A stretch of 64,000 nucleotides of DNA. Origin: Limanda limanda (lineage: Eukaryota; Chordata; Actinopteri; Pleuronectiformes; Pleuronectidae). How positions within the stretch are numbered: position 1 is the first letter of the stretch; every line of letters starts with the position of its first letter. The stretch spans positions 18,265,204-18,329,203 of the forward strand of contig NC_083655.1 of assembly GCF_963576545.1 (NCBI RefSeq). The letters are read 5' to 3'. The notes beneath the pieces are model-generated. The model was not told where the DNA came from. It ran no database searches and saw only the letters and a list, made by a program, of their open reading frames with translations. Shown one piece after another: positions 23,670 to 35,914 of this stretch. The position numbers and the translations under genes are program-made.

Positions 23670-24666
23670 TTACAAGCTCAGTCAGAGCAGATTTGCCATG
23701 TGCTGAGGAGCCAAGTGTCTCAAGTTGTTTTTCCCTTCCCCTTGTGGAGGTGGGAGAGGGGGGAGGGGGAAGAGGAGGGAGGGGGGACGTTTGGGGAGGG
23801 GGATCTAATCCAAAGAGAATAAACAGCGCAGCCCTGGAGCAGGTATATGCATCTGGGTCGCCCGCACACTTCAGGAAAAGGGTGAATCCATGTTCTTCAC
23901 TACACCCTAGTGGGAGAGGAGGGGCACTGCAGGGGGAAGGATGGAGAGAGAGGGCGGAGGGGGGGGGGGGCACTCTGCTTTAAGGTGCATTTCACAAACA
24001 GAGCCACAGAAACAAAAATCTATTAAAAAATCAAAGATTTATATAAATGCAAACAGAGGCTAGAGGTCACCCCTGTGGTTAATGTGAGGTGCTCTTAAAA
24101 GACTTGAGAGAGTCTACAAGTGGACATTGACTTTGTGATTACTCTAAAATACTTAATTATTATTACTATTATAATCAATGTAAATGATGACAACATTATT
24201 ATATTATTGTCATAACATTCCAACTAGAAGAATACAAGAAGATATTTCTTGTGGGTAAAGCACTTGAGGAAACAGGCCCGTTAATAAGATTTCATTTACA
24301 AGTGGCGACACATGTAGAGTTATGTAAACCTACAGGCAGACCTCAGGTTTATTTAGTCATTTTCATGTTGAATAAACTTGATTAGTATTCTAATGCAATG
24401 CACCAAGAAATTTGAATTGTACGAAGTGATGACTCAGCTCCATGGAAATTAACATTTTGTAAGAAACTACTTCCAAAGTTTATCTGCAGTTGCTTTTTCC
24501 GAGGCTGCGGAAAAAATCCAAGAAAAGAACATAATAGTGAGTTTATACTGTGGAATTTCCAACAACTGAATCTTCACACTGAAGGAGGAGACCTTAAAAG
24601 ATTGGGAAGTGGTTGATAACCTGCATTCATTTGTTTTACACAAGCAACCTGTGTTTGGTGAACATA

Positions 24667-25286
24667 TTAAAGGAGACATATTATGCCCATTTTACCACAA
24701 GTTGATATGGTTCCTTGGGGTCTTAATGAAATGTCTGTAACATTTTTTGGTCAAAATACCACAAGGGACATTTAAAACAGCACCATTCTTACCCTGTCTA
24801 AAACAGCCATCCTCCCTCCTCCGTCCTCCCTCCTTCACGAGATACAAGCGCCCGGATTTTTAGCTATCCATTACCTCTGTAGAAATATGGATACTGGAGA
24901 CGAAGATACAATCTTGCAACCATATCGTTTTGAACCAGAGTCAGGTGGGCCGAAGCCTGGCTCCAGGGAGAGATGGCCCGGCTCCATCCGCCCGGATAGC
25001 TCGCGAGCTAACGCTAGCCCGGCTCCTGGGTCGAGAGCTAACCGCCGGGCCGGCCGCGAGCTAACCGGGCCGGTGGAGCCAGGCCGTCTAGCGAGCCTAT
25101 GACGTCGGCTCGGGTCGTAATCCCATTGGACGCACTCTAGAGTATCGTTTCTGACATAGAGGAACCACAACAAATCCCCGGGAGTTGTTTTTTTCCAGAG
25201 TTTTTGGAACGGTAGACATGCCAGATACCCAAATTAACGTGTAGAAGAACTACAAAAGTGGAATTTTCATAATATGTCCCCTTTAA
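24667..25286. mobile_element. TTAA-flanked MITE (620 bp) with GC-rich inverted core
   Basis: The left end TTAAAGGAGACATATTATG and the reverse complement of the right end TTAAAGGGGACATATTATG differ at one of 19 positions, and both begin with TTAA. TTAA target sites are characteristic of piggyBac- and Kolobok-type transposons. The outer parts are AT-rich. The core (about 24950-25095) is very GC-rich and has its own perfect 11-bp inverted repeat (GCCTGGCTCCA at 24955, TGGAGCCAGGC at 25074). No transposase is coded. Confidence 0.8.
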
Positions 25287-25859
25287 CAAACTGTTGCCTG
25301 TTTAACATTTAATCCATCAAGAGCAACAAAAGTGGTCATTTGGAGTCAGGACTTACGGCCACATTGTGAATATTAGTCTAATACTCCCTCTCCTTTTGGT
25401 CTCCACCACCTACTGAGCAGAATATCGGTCTCTTTGGCTGCTGACCGTTGTATTTTATTATCACCTTGTCCCTTTTTTCTGTTCAGCAGGTAGAGAACAA
25501 ATGCTTTATCAGAAGGGTTTTTGCTGAATATATTTGCAGAGCGTAAAAGAGAAAATAAGAAAGGAGCCACAGACCTGAGGGGGAATATCGAAGAATGCAG
25601 CTTTAAAACTTGTTAAATTTTCTCTCCTGCTTGTACACAAGCGAGTGAAGAGGAGGACGGTGAGTCTGGGAGGTCAAAGGTCACACAAGCAACAAGAAAT
25701 AGATGCGATACCGAGTGCGCTGGCAAATTTGACCAATTTTCTCGTCTCCGAACGCTCTGAGTGGAGGCCCCTGAGCCGGCTGATGTAGGAGAGGAAGGTG
25801 GGAGGCAGGTTTTTCACGTGTCGGGAGGGGCGGCGGCGTGATGGAGAGGTGTGTGGGTG

Positions 25860-26200
25860 CCCTCCTGGCGCCACTCTCTCCCTGCGTCCCTTTACTCATC
25901 CGATCCGGGGGCAGCGACAAGAGAGAAAGTGAGCGCTGATGCCGAGACCCCCGGGGAGAGATTAGCGCTGACAGCACAACAAAGAAGAATTATGCCAGGG
26001 GGCCCTGGGCTCTTCGACAAATTCAAATGTAATGTATGGCTTTAACTGCGCCAAGGAGGATCAACATAATATATGATCGACCCACTTTGCGGTGCGCTCC
26101 GCTGGCAGTGATGTAAAAGCGATTTATGCCCGTAAAAATGTGCAGGCTAATTAAGTAAGACGTTGGCACCGGAGCAAATCAAATGAGCTTATGAGAGAGC
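25860..26200. promoter_or_regulatory. Candidate conserved non-coding block
   Basis: This non-repetitive, base-balanced segment contains words such as agcgatttatgcccgtaaaa and caggctaattaagtaag, and lies between repeat-rich stretches. It has the look of vertebrate conserved non-coding DNA near developmental transcription-factor genes, but conservation cannot be tested here. No coding potential is seen. Confidence 0.25.
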
Positions 26201-26623
26201 TGGCAGGGGCGAGCGTCCCTCCCTCTGAAAGGTTTACCTGCGCTGACAGAAAGAAAACTTCCCCCGGATCTCTCCCTGCAACTTTCCTCTCTCTCTCTCC
26301 GTCGGAGGAAGAACCCCCCCCCCCCCCGACCGAGAGGCCTCCGATCCAACGTGGCCGACGTCGATGCTGTGAGGCCTGTTGATCCTTTAATTAAATTCTT
26401 GTTTTGTGATTTGTTTAGTGGTCCCTCCCCGCCATGGCAGCTCGAGGGATGGGGGGGTGGGGGGGCAGGGGCTTCAGGTAATTACGCAGGGGCCTCTCCT
26501 CCAATCAGACAGCGGTGAAAAGGCTGCGGATGAAATGTCCTAATTACAGCCTCGACGGAGAGAAGGGCTCCACCAGGGGAATACACTCCGCTGTCAGCGA
26601 ACAGATTCGGGAGCCAACAGTGT

Positions 26624-26627
<4 letters not shown>

Positions 26628-26704
<77 letters not shown>
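26628..26704. repeat. (GA)n microsatellite, ~77 bp
   Basis: Uninterrupted AG/GA run; it gives spurious Arg-Glu frames. Confidence 0.98.
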
Positions 26705-26709
<5 letters not shown>

Positions 26710-28329
26710 GACAGACATCCCCCCCCCCTGCACCCCCCCCTTTTTCAAATTAATCAGAGCACCCAGTTCTTCCTGTCTCACCGTCAGCTCTTCATCATGG
26801 TCGACCTCATCCTCACATCTTCATCCAGGATGGAGGGAATCACTTCGCTGCTGCTGTTATTTTACAAAATCGTCTCTTCTTTTTCCGCGTGTCCGCGTGT
26901 AATCACCACTTAATGGCCCCAACCCCCCCCCCCCCCCCTGCACAAACCACTAGGATGTAAAAACGCATTTTTACATCCTACGAGGAAGAAGGTGGAAGGA
27001 GCAGCTCGTCTGCCAGCTCGGCCCATCTCTCTAATGAGCTGCTGAACAGGCCGTGTCAGAGAGCTACAGAGGCTAACTGCTGTAGCACCTCCAGCCCACG
27101 TTGGGTTACAGCCCCCCCCCCCCCCCCCCCACCAACACCCTGGAGGAAGCAGACAGCCAGGGGGCGATGATGATGTTAAAACCACCAGTTAACCATACGC
27201 CCAAAGAAGGTGTTTTTGTCGGCCATGTGTTTTGTGTTTCTCCCTCCAGCAGCAGAAGGAGTTTTTCCGTTGATTGAAGCCCCCCCCCCCTCCGCTGCAT
27301 CCGTACAACGTGCCACTATTGTCTTGCCCGTTCCTCCCTCTCTCTCTATCTGCGCTTAATTTCCCCAGACCCCCGTATCAGCGTCTGCAGGTAGACCTGG
27401 GAGAGGTGTAACGCAGGGCCTCATCTCCATGCTCCCTCCCCCCCCCGGCCGGCTCGCTTCAACCATCCATCACAGCTGGAGGGAAACGCTCATAGGTGCA
27501 CGAGGCCGTCACGTCTGTTTGTAGCAGGTGAAGCCGACTGTGGAGGTGTGTGTGTGTCTGTGTGTGAAATGTAGAGGAGCCTCCACCTGTCACCGAGCGC
27601 TGATACACTCGTGCTGTGTATTTATTGCCTACTTAATGGACTTGATTGTATTACTGAAGGTAAGAAGGGGGGGGGGGAGGGAGAGGAATCCATCGCCAGC
27701 TCGAAGGTGCTTTCAGCATCCTGCAATTACCTTATGTAAATCCTGGGCCTGGAATGTTGATCCACCGCTATTTAAAATGCATTGAATTTCCATGGAAAAT
27801 GATCCACTCCTGCTGCCTGCAGCTCGTTAATAACAACGAGGAGCCGCGCTGACATTTGGAATACTGACACGCTAACGTAGCATCGGCACGCGGGTGAGAA
27901 CACAGCCGCGTGCCTCAGCTATGACAGCACATTGGCGGCGGGGGGGGGGGGGGGGGATTGCTTTGAATTAGAGTGCACGGGCAAATAAGTTATTTCTGCA
28001 ACAGGAGCTAATTCTTCTTCTTCTTCTTCTTCGTGCACATGGCGGCTTGTAAGTGCTCAGTTGTCTTTGAACTCCATGTGTTTGCCCTGGATACCAATAT
28101 TTACAGTAACATGCTGGTTACATATTGTTACCATCAGATTTAAAATGACAAAAATAGCTATCTGGTATGAAAAGTTGCAGATAGTTATGGTTGTTTTTGT
28201 CCTAAAGGACACTGGAGACTGAGGAGGGCTGCAATACCCCTACTTGCAAAATGATGTACCTGCAAGGCAAGGAAGCTGATGAAACAAATCAATTAAACTT
28301 TCTTAGAGTAACATTTATATACATTTATT

Positions 28330-28620
28330 TGTCCCAAACACATGCACAGACATGCACAAGCACACTCATGCAAGGAGGGAAATTCAACCTCTGCTTTTAA
28401 CCCATCTGGTGCAGGACACACAGAGCAGTGGTGTACGGCGCCCAGGGAGCAGATGTTGGGGGAGTAAGGTGCCTTGCTCAGGGGCACTAGACAGGGTAGG
28501 GAGAATCCTCTTGGATTTTTGGACAGATCAATCCAGGTTCGTCTTCATGTTGTTTGAGTCGAACCAGAGACGAACCAGAGACCTTTTCTGCCCATAGTCC
28601 AAGTTTCTGCCACTAGTCCA
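28330..28620. repeat. Probable fish interspersed repeat
   Basis: It contains gtaaggtgccttgctcaggg followed by gcac, then gtcgaaccagagacgaacc, and ends ccactagtccaccgcctctc. This order (clear gcttgctcaggggcac block, then an ACCAGAGACC block near the end) resembles a tRNA-like repeat tail common in fish. Boundaries are approximate. Confidence 0.45.
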
Positions 28621-30049
28621 CCGCCTCTCCAACATAGAAGTAGGCCTAGTATGTCTTCAATTTAACATTATTTCTAATATTTAATTTAATTTCACAGGTA
28701 TTTTCTTTGTAGCCTTTCTTATGCACAAATGTGGAACATGAAACAGACAGACGAGTACTGAAAGGATTTTCTGATGCTGGGTTAAATACGTTTCAACATT
28801 TCATTTCACTAAAGCCACATGTGCTGCCTGTTCTAAAACTGGTTTAAAATCAGGAATAATTGCTGCAGCAGATCATTAACAATGGTTATGAAGACATTCT
28901 CTCAGACCCTGTTCATACAACATGTATTAGAGACGCCGGTTCCCTACGATAGAGGCAATGTCTTTAGGTTGTATTTGTGCTCCTGTGTTAAACCTGTTGT
29001 CTAAAGGCCTTTAGCGCTCCGACATCACTCTGGTATGAGACTGATGTTCAACAGGACCCAGGGGAACATGGCTCCTCGTGTCAGTCCAGCTGTTCACATT
29101 GGACGCTGGGTGGGTGGAGGTTGTAGGCGGGGGGGGCTGCTGCTGCTGCTGCTGTATATTACACTGTAAAAGTGGTTAATGTGTCAAATTAAATGTCACA
29201 CATGGCCTCTCCCTGATACAAATGATTTAATAACATCTCTCAGGCGCCAGAGAATTTAGGTTGGAGAGCTTCTTATTCATATCTACTGATTCCACAAATG
29301 TCTCTCTGTAGGTGGAGCACACATCTCATGGTTCATCCTATCCACGTCATACTTGGCATGTGTATTAATACTCTCCTGAGGAATTACATTGTCTGTTGCT
29401 GGTGCTTTTTGGACATGTGACACCTTCAATATTAATATAAAGTGATTGAACAGACCAGCGCTGTGTAGCAGTCAGAGGGGGGGGGGGGGGGGGGGGCATG
29501 TGTCCCTTCAGGCTGTGGATCCTGTGGACTGGAGTCTTCTTCCAAGTCCATGAAAAAACTAAAGTAGTGGTCGACAACTGTCTCAAACCATCGCTGCCAA
29601 ATCTGATTCGTTCTGCAATATCGGACTGAGACAGACATTCACAGGTGTCGTGGTCGATGAAATCATAGAATCACTTCCTGTTGGACAATTTGTCTTCAAA
29701 TTAAAAGTACAGCATTTCCCTTAATTGAGCTGATTCACAGAGCTTTTATTTTGAAAATATGTTATTTGGGTCTGAAAATTGTGTCAATTGAAGACCTATG
29801 AAATGGCCGACATGCAATGTATGAAAAAATAACAGGGTTTAAGTGAACCATCCAAACCTATATATAAAGCGCACAAGTGAACAATTAAATTTTCTGAAAA
29901 ACATCGACAATAGAATCTTCACCGCAGATAAACCAGGTAGGATGAACACAAAGTTTTCTATCTTCACACAACGTGCAGCACACAAACAAAGAGCAGACCC
30001 ACTAATGAGCTCTGGAGCATCAACACAGGACAAGAGATACCATTTGGTC

Positions 30050-30775
30050 TCTTGCAAAAAAGATTTCAATTTGCAGTCGGACAAGAGCAATACAACTTAA
30101 GATTTTACACAGATTACATATTTCCCCTCACCGCAGGCATTTCTTCAACCGCTCTCTCTCCCCTCTGTGTCTCAAGTGTAAAACTGATGTGGGAACTTTA
30201 ACTCATTGTTTCTGGTCTTGTCATAAACTTCAAAGATATTGGGTTGAAGTTATAAGTGAAATAGAGAGAATTTTTCATATTAATATAGGAATGGACCCCA
30301 TATCCCTGATTCTAGGTCTCCCAAGTGACTGTTTGAAAACAGCAGTCAACAAAAGATTGTATAATATTTTAACGTTTGCAGCTAGGAAAAGTATTCTTTT
30401 GCAGTGGATCAGTGACAAGGTCCCTTCCGTCTGTGGTTGGCGCAAAATAATTTTTGAACTGATCCCTTTAGAATATCTCACCAACGTCATACATCACAGT
30501 GTAGATCAGTTCTACAGAGTGTGGCGCCCATTTTTGGACTATATCGGTCCAGACCTTTCCTCCACCCTATTAAAAGGACTGCTGTGGACTTGAACGGCAT
30601 TCGTGTACTGTGAGATTCACCACCTCTTGTATCATGCCATATGTTCATCCCTCATGTAAGAGCTGTCATGTATGTTTTGTGTTTGATTTGTTTTGTGTCT
30701 AGTTTTGTAGACACTGTTTGTTTGTTGAACGGAAACAAAAAACTGCAATAAAAACAATGAAGAAAAAAAACAAAA
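30050..30775 (+). mobile_element. L1-type LINE, 3' fragment of ORF2 and tail
   Basis: An open frame carries the C-terminal end of an L1-like ORF2: ILHRLHISP, then the Cys-His motif CLKCKTDVGTLTHCFWSC and HKLQRYW, then KRLYNILTFAARKSILLQW. It ends in TGA after LLKGLLWT. A non-coding tail with AATAAA near 30748 and an A-rich end follows. This is a 5'-truncated retrotransposon copy: the reverse-transcriptase core and endonuclease are absent. The last 135-180 codons are still open, so the insertion may be fairly young. Confidence 0.8.
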
Positions 30776-31399
30776 CACAGGACAAGAGAACAGGACTTTC
30801 CAAACGGTCACTGCACTATTTCAAACTAAATAATCATAAAAAAATGTCTCTATCAACCATCTTTATATTGACAATCAAATGTCCACAATGCAGTTTCCCA
30901 GCGTAGTGGAGCTTTTTCAGCATCTTTACGCTCTGTGTTTTTTAATTTTACAGCCCACAAATTTTAATATTTCACTCCGACTCACCATCATCATCTTCAA
31001 TCCCAGCAGCAGAGAGCAGCTGTTTTCAGTGAGAAACACTGTGCTGCCTGCTGAGCTCCAAACAGCAGAGCAGCAACGTTACAGCAACTCGCCAGTGAAC
31101 ATATAGCGAAGCATTTAACAGCCAAAGAAGATGCTCATGTTGCTGTGGAACCGCTGGATGTGCAAAGTGTCAATTATGTTCTATCACTTTTACCATCACG
31201 GTTTTATAATCTCAAACTAATAGCCGCGTCTTGGGTTCAGCAGCCATTTGCTCGCTGGGCTAGGAGTAAAAAGCAGCGGGTAAAGTACAGAAGTCTTTAC
31301 AACAGAGTGGCAAAAAACCTCCCGACCATTTTGTTCCCCATCCAGCCACTTTGCCGACAGCCCACCTGCAAATGAAGCGAGCGGGGTTGGGGTGGAGGG

Positions 31400-31640
31400 C
31401 TGAAGCACTGAAGATCCATTAATCTTTCATGCTCCATAATGGCTTGTTCACATTACCTGCCCACACCTCAGCCTCCACGGAGCAGGCCGGGCCAGCGCCG
31501 AGCAGATCAGGCCTGAGAAACCACGGCGAGCATATGGAGCACTTCAAACACTCAGAGCCTCCCCGGCCCTGAGCTGCGGTCGCACCTATGAATTATAGAA
31601 ATGATCTAATTGTTTTCTCATTTGGAAATTCTGGGGGCCC
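31400..31640. promoter_or_regulatory. Candidate conserved non-coding block
   Basis: Non-repetitive mixed-composition DNA with homeodomain-like words (ccattaatctttcatgc, gaattatagaaatgatctaa). No coding similarity. Regulatory nature is inference only. Confidence 0.2.
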
Positions 31641-32438
31641 ACCCCTCGGCGTCTCACTTTTTACGGCCTGCGGTTTCCAGCGGGCCACATGATTCACTGC
31701 GGCCCACCTCCAGCACATTTGTTGAATCCACGGTGGTCCGTCCAATGAAAACAGAGGCACGGCAGAGGTGTAAGTCAAACCTGTTGCAATGAAATAATAC
31801 CCAGGCGAGAGAGGGGGGGGGGGGGGGGTTCAACTGGACTTCAGAGAGCAGAGGCTGTGATCGGAGGAAGGTCACGTGTGGTGTTAAATACTCTCCATTA
31901 CACTCTGACTACTGTGAGATACTGCCAGAACAAGGAAAGAAAGGGAATGTATATCATGATATTGTCAAAACTGAGAGTTACTAAGTCAAAGTTTGGACTT
32001 TTTGAGTGTAACTATAACACAATCAATTAAACTTTATTGTGTTATTCTGACTCTACACACCCATCGACAACATGTTTTCCAATTAACATGTTGTTGATGG
32101 GCGATTAGGGTGGAAAAGTCTGAATTGTTGAGAAGAAGATATCCTGCAAACTTTGTAAATCACGTAACCACTTTATTAAAGAGTTACTGCACATTTAAAT
32201 GTATTTTTGAGCTGTAAACTAAATTTAACGACTGTTCACTGATGAAATATGTTAGCGCTGGTTTTAAAATCACATTTATTACCACATTTATATTTGTATA
32301 AATCCACATTTATTGCTCATATCACAACCCAGTCTTTCAAACCAACGTGGACCTTTCAGGGACAATGCTCATTCAGGACGTCTCTACTTTGTGACAAGAC
32401 ATCACATCTGCAGACTTCAGTCAGGCAAAAATAAAGTC

Positions 32439-32688
32439 TTAAAAGGGTAGATCACCTAAAGATGAAAGTCACTCATCTACTCACTACTATGCCGATGGAG
32501 GGGTGGGTTATGTAATTCTTATTTTTACATTTGAAGAATTGGTCACCATTTACTTCAATTGTGTTGGATTTGGCTGCAACGCTGTTTACCCCTGAAACTC
32601 CAGAAAGGTTTCGTGGACCCCCCCCCCCCATCGGCGTAATGGTGAGTAGATGAGGGAATTTTAATTTTGGGGTAAACCATCCCTTTAA
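32439..32688. mobile_element. TTAA-flanked MITE (250 bp)
   Basis: The left end TTAAAAGGGTAGATCACC and the reverse complement of the right end TTAAAGGGATGGTTTACC are imperfect inverted repeats, each starting with TTAA. Next to the termini are aaagatgaaagtcactcatc and gtgagtagatgagggaattt, also roughly inverted. It resembles the very common fish MITE whose ends read AAAGGGATAGTTCACCC. No coding capacity. Confidence 0.7.
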
Positions 32689-33659
32689 CTGCCCAAGGTT
32701 AAAATTTGACAGTGAGTCGGAATCAGGATCAGTCATTTCATCATGCAAAGAAAACAGAGCTCGTCGTGTGCAGGGTTTCACGTGTTCACTGAAATACCTT
32801 CTACGTTAAAATGCTCAATACACTGGACCAGGTTGGATGAGCAGACTATTTCTCCAGTCAGAAAGACTCCATCCATCCATGTTGAGAGCAGATTAAACTG
32901 CAGATTCTCAAATCACAGAACTGTCATTAATCTTTCTGAGGAGGTGCAGGTGAGCGTTGTCTTCTGTGGCCGTGAGACACCTACAACAAAATCATATGTC
33001 ACATAATCTCTTTGTTTTATTTGTTTTAATTTACACAATATTAGGTCTTCATAAAAAAATTGGATTGACCATGAAAAGTAAAATACTCATTTTAAATAAA
33101 AGTGATTTTCACCAGAGGTTATTAAAGTCTGGTTGACAGGTTAGTAACTGTTGGGAAACGAATCCCACACAAACTGTTGATCAGTTTTTATAGATGACTG
33201 ATTGGATTTTAGTTTTGTTCGATTCAAGTGATCTTCAACAGATAAAAATCATACATGACCTAAAACTTTAAAGGAAAAATGATAAAATGAGGCAGAATTC
33301 TGAGAAACCAGGGCCAAATCAAAAGTATGACAAAAAGCAAAACAAAACCAGAACTGTTAAGATCATGATATTCATCACAGAAGATTTTAAAAATACACTT
33401 ATATTTCAACAACTCACTATTTAATACGTTATAAATCTTAGTATTTTGGGAACTGACACACTGACTGTTATATACATAAAAAGATATATACACATATTTT
33501 TACATCTGTTATTTTGAATATCTGTCCCTCTTCTAGTCTTTCATACATATGCCAGATTCAGTGGAAACTTAAAGCAGAGGACACATGAGACACCTCAGAA
33601 CACACACACACACACACACATGTGCACACACACGCGCTGCAGGAACATCAAGAGGAAGC

Positions 33660-34060
33660 TGAATGTAATCTCTCAGCGTGGCCCGCAGCGAGCAGCCTTG
33701 CTCAGCACTCGCTCCACCTCGTGCTTCTTAATCAAAACTGGCACTGTGGCAATTACCTAATTAGACATCAATTAATCCACACCCTTCAGGTCGGCGGCCG
33801 CGTCTGACCCGCGGAGCGACGGCACGAACGCCTTCGAAGAAACGGAGGAATCCCATTAAAGGAGGCCCGAGCGTCAGAGGTGCTGCTGCATTCGAGAAAA
33901 AACCTCCAGAAATATACTGCAATTCATTTCCTAATTAACAGGTAGAGATATAATTGATTGAGATGTGAAAGCTTAATCACTCAATTCAATAAGCAGGATA
34001 TCAGTGTTGAGTAGATTAATTCAATTATGTAATTAAAGCCGAGGGAGAGGTGAAGCTTTA
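33660..34060. promoter_or_regulatory. Candidate enhancer-like block rich in TAATTA motifs
   Basis: Three TAATTA homeodomain core sites (33758, 33932, 34030) plus ATTAAT and TAATTG words fall within 300 bases, next to a GC-rich patch (33790-33870). It is non-repetitive and lies just beyond the inferred end of arhgap12. The pattern is typical of developmental enhancers, but no function is shown. Confidence 0.3.
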
Positions 34061-34120
34061 GAGTAGATTGAAGGTTAAACCGCAGACTGGCTGTTCCTTC
34101 TGTCGTCTCGGTCCAACATT

Positions 34121-34296
<176 letters not shown>

Positions 34297-34299
34297 TCC

Positions 34300-35739
34300 C
34301 ACATTTAGTTTGTCTTTTTTATTAGACATAGCAATTTCACAAACAGCAGTTAGCCTGATAATTACATTCAAAATGTGCAGCTGACCATGCGCAAACACTC
34401 CAGATACACCTCCAAACAAAAGTCACAGTCCATCATCGTGTGTTTGTTTTCTCCACGAGCTTCGTTTTCTCATGTCTTCATTCCAAAAATCTAAAGAAAA
34501 TCATCGTTCACTGGTTCACCATCAAGGCATACACACTTCAGTCACTAGAACACATATTAACAACTATTTTCTGTCACTGTACATAAGCTCGGAAAGCTTC
34601 TTAAAGGCTCTTCTCATCCTAACACCCACACACTCACGTACGTCGACCTGCTGACATATTCTCGTTCCCTTCTCTGAATACTCTTTAATATTAGCAACGG
34701 TGAGGAGAGGGGTCGCTACGAGTACGGACACAGTTCATGTGAAATGGTGAACGCGGTCGTCGTCGTTTCCCAGTAACACAATGGTTTCAGTTGTTTCCCA
34801 ACACACCACAGGACGCCAACACTGAGGTTTCATTAACAGAGCACACACGACGACCCCCGGGCAGTTCAACGGAAACTTGACCAAAAGCACGTTAAGACTA
34901 CACGACACACACAGTTTGTACAAAGTGGCAAAGACGAGGATGCTTCTGCTCAGGTTTTATTCCATTTAGGTTAATTCACTCACACACACACATACACAGA
35001 CAAAAACATGGAGGCTCTGTTCTCCGTCATTCAAGTCATGGGACGCTCGTGTCACAGGGTCAATGGTTAACACTGGTTGGAAAGGGGAAGTAGAGGTGAG
35101 GGAGGAGGGGTCGATGGTGTCACTAAAGGTTGTGGGGGACACGATGTGTAACTCCAGTTCATCCAAGTGCCAAAACACAGTCCGTTTACATAACACTGAT
35201 TTATTTATTCCCCACCTGATCCGAAATCAGGGTGGGTTTCACACGTCACAGACAAAAAGCTCCACGACACACGAGAGGCGTCCGGCTCAGATCCATCTCC
35301 TCGGGCGTGAGGAGGTCAGCAGGTCGCCGCCGCAGTGACCCGCTTCAGTCCGGTTGAAGGAGCCCCACCGGCCCCGGTTTGAAGTTCTGAATTACTGGCC
35401 TCAGGGATCCAGTGTACGCCAAAAAACACCTGAATACTCAAATCCACCAAATCACACGGACGTTCCACACGTCGGCACGTCGCTGCTCGCAGCGGCTGCA
35501 AGGATCGGGTGAGATCTGTTCCCCGTTATTTTTTTTCTTTATATTCATGTCCAGAACTCCTGTAAGTGCAACACCTTTGTAAATTGTCCCGTCAGTGAGT
35601 GTAAATTTGATCATTTTCTCCCGACTTGCTTGGTCCACATCGTTGTTCAGTTCAGCCACAGAAAAGAGGGAATAAAGGAAAAGAAGTCACTGTTTGAAGA
35701 GGCAGCCCGGCCTCCTCTCCTGAGCGGGGGGGGGCGCCT
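34300..35739 (-). other. arhgap12: arhgap12 3' untranslated region
   Basis: Non-coding sequence after the TAG stop, about 1.4 kb to the distal AATAAA. Short open frames here have no similarity to known proteins. The extent is inferred from the polyadenylation signals. Confidence 0.55.
34318..34323 (-). terminator. arhgap12 polyadenylation signal (likely distal)
   Basis: AATAAA on the reverse strand (TTTATT on the + strand). It is the last such signal before the long CA array. Other copies at 34956-34961 and 35200-35205 could give shorter UTRs. Confidence 0.5.
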
Positions 35740-35914
35740 CTACCTCCCAAAGATGCTCTCGTACTCCAGCAGGATGAGCTCCACGATCTGGTTCTGGTAG
35801 ACCATGTGGACCGCGATGTTGCCCGTCTCTGTCTCGGGCCGCAGCAGCGTGGGGCCGAACACGATGGCCACGCTGGGGGTGGTCATGCGGTTGGCCTCTC
35901 CGTGGTCAATCACC
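35740..35914 (-). CDS. arhgap12: arhgap12 last coding exon: RhoGAP C-terminus
   Basis: 175 nt ending in TAG (35742-35740). It codes for VIDHGEANRMTTPSVAIVFG, then PTLLRPETETGNIAVHMVYQ, ending LLEYESIFGR. The short tail right after the GAP domain matches the family. Confidence 0.97.

Noticed and set aside
24871..25173. Overlapping open frames on both strands in a GC-rich patch
   Set aside because: They lie inside the TTAA-flanked MITE and reflect its stop-poor GC-rich inverted core.
30189..30593. 134-codon open frame that could be taken as a host gene
   Set aside because: Its sequence matches the C-terminal end of an L1-type ORF2 and it lacks an ATG start; it is retrotransposon debris.
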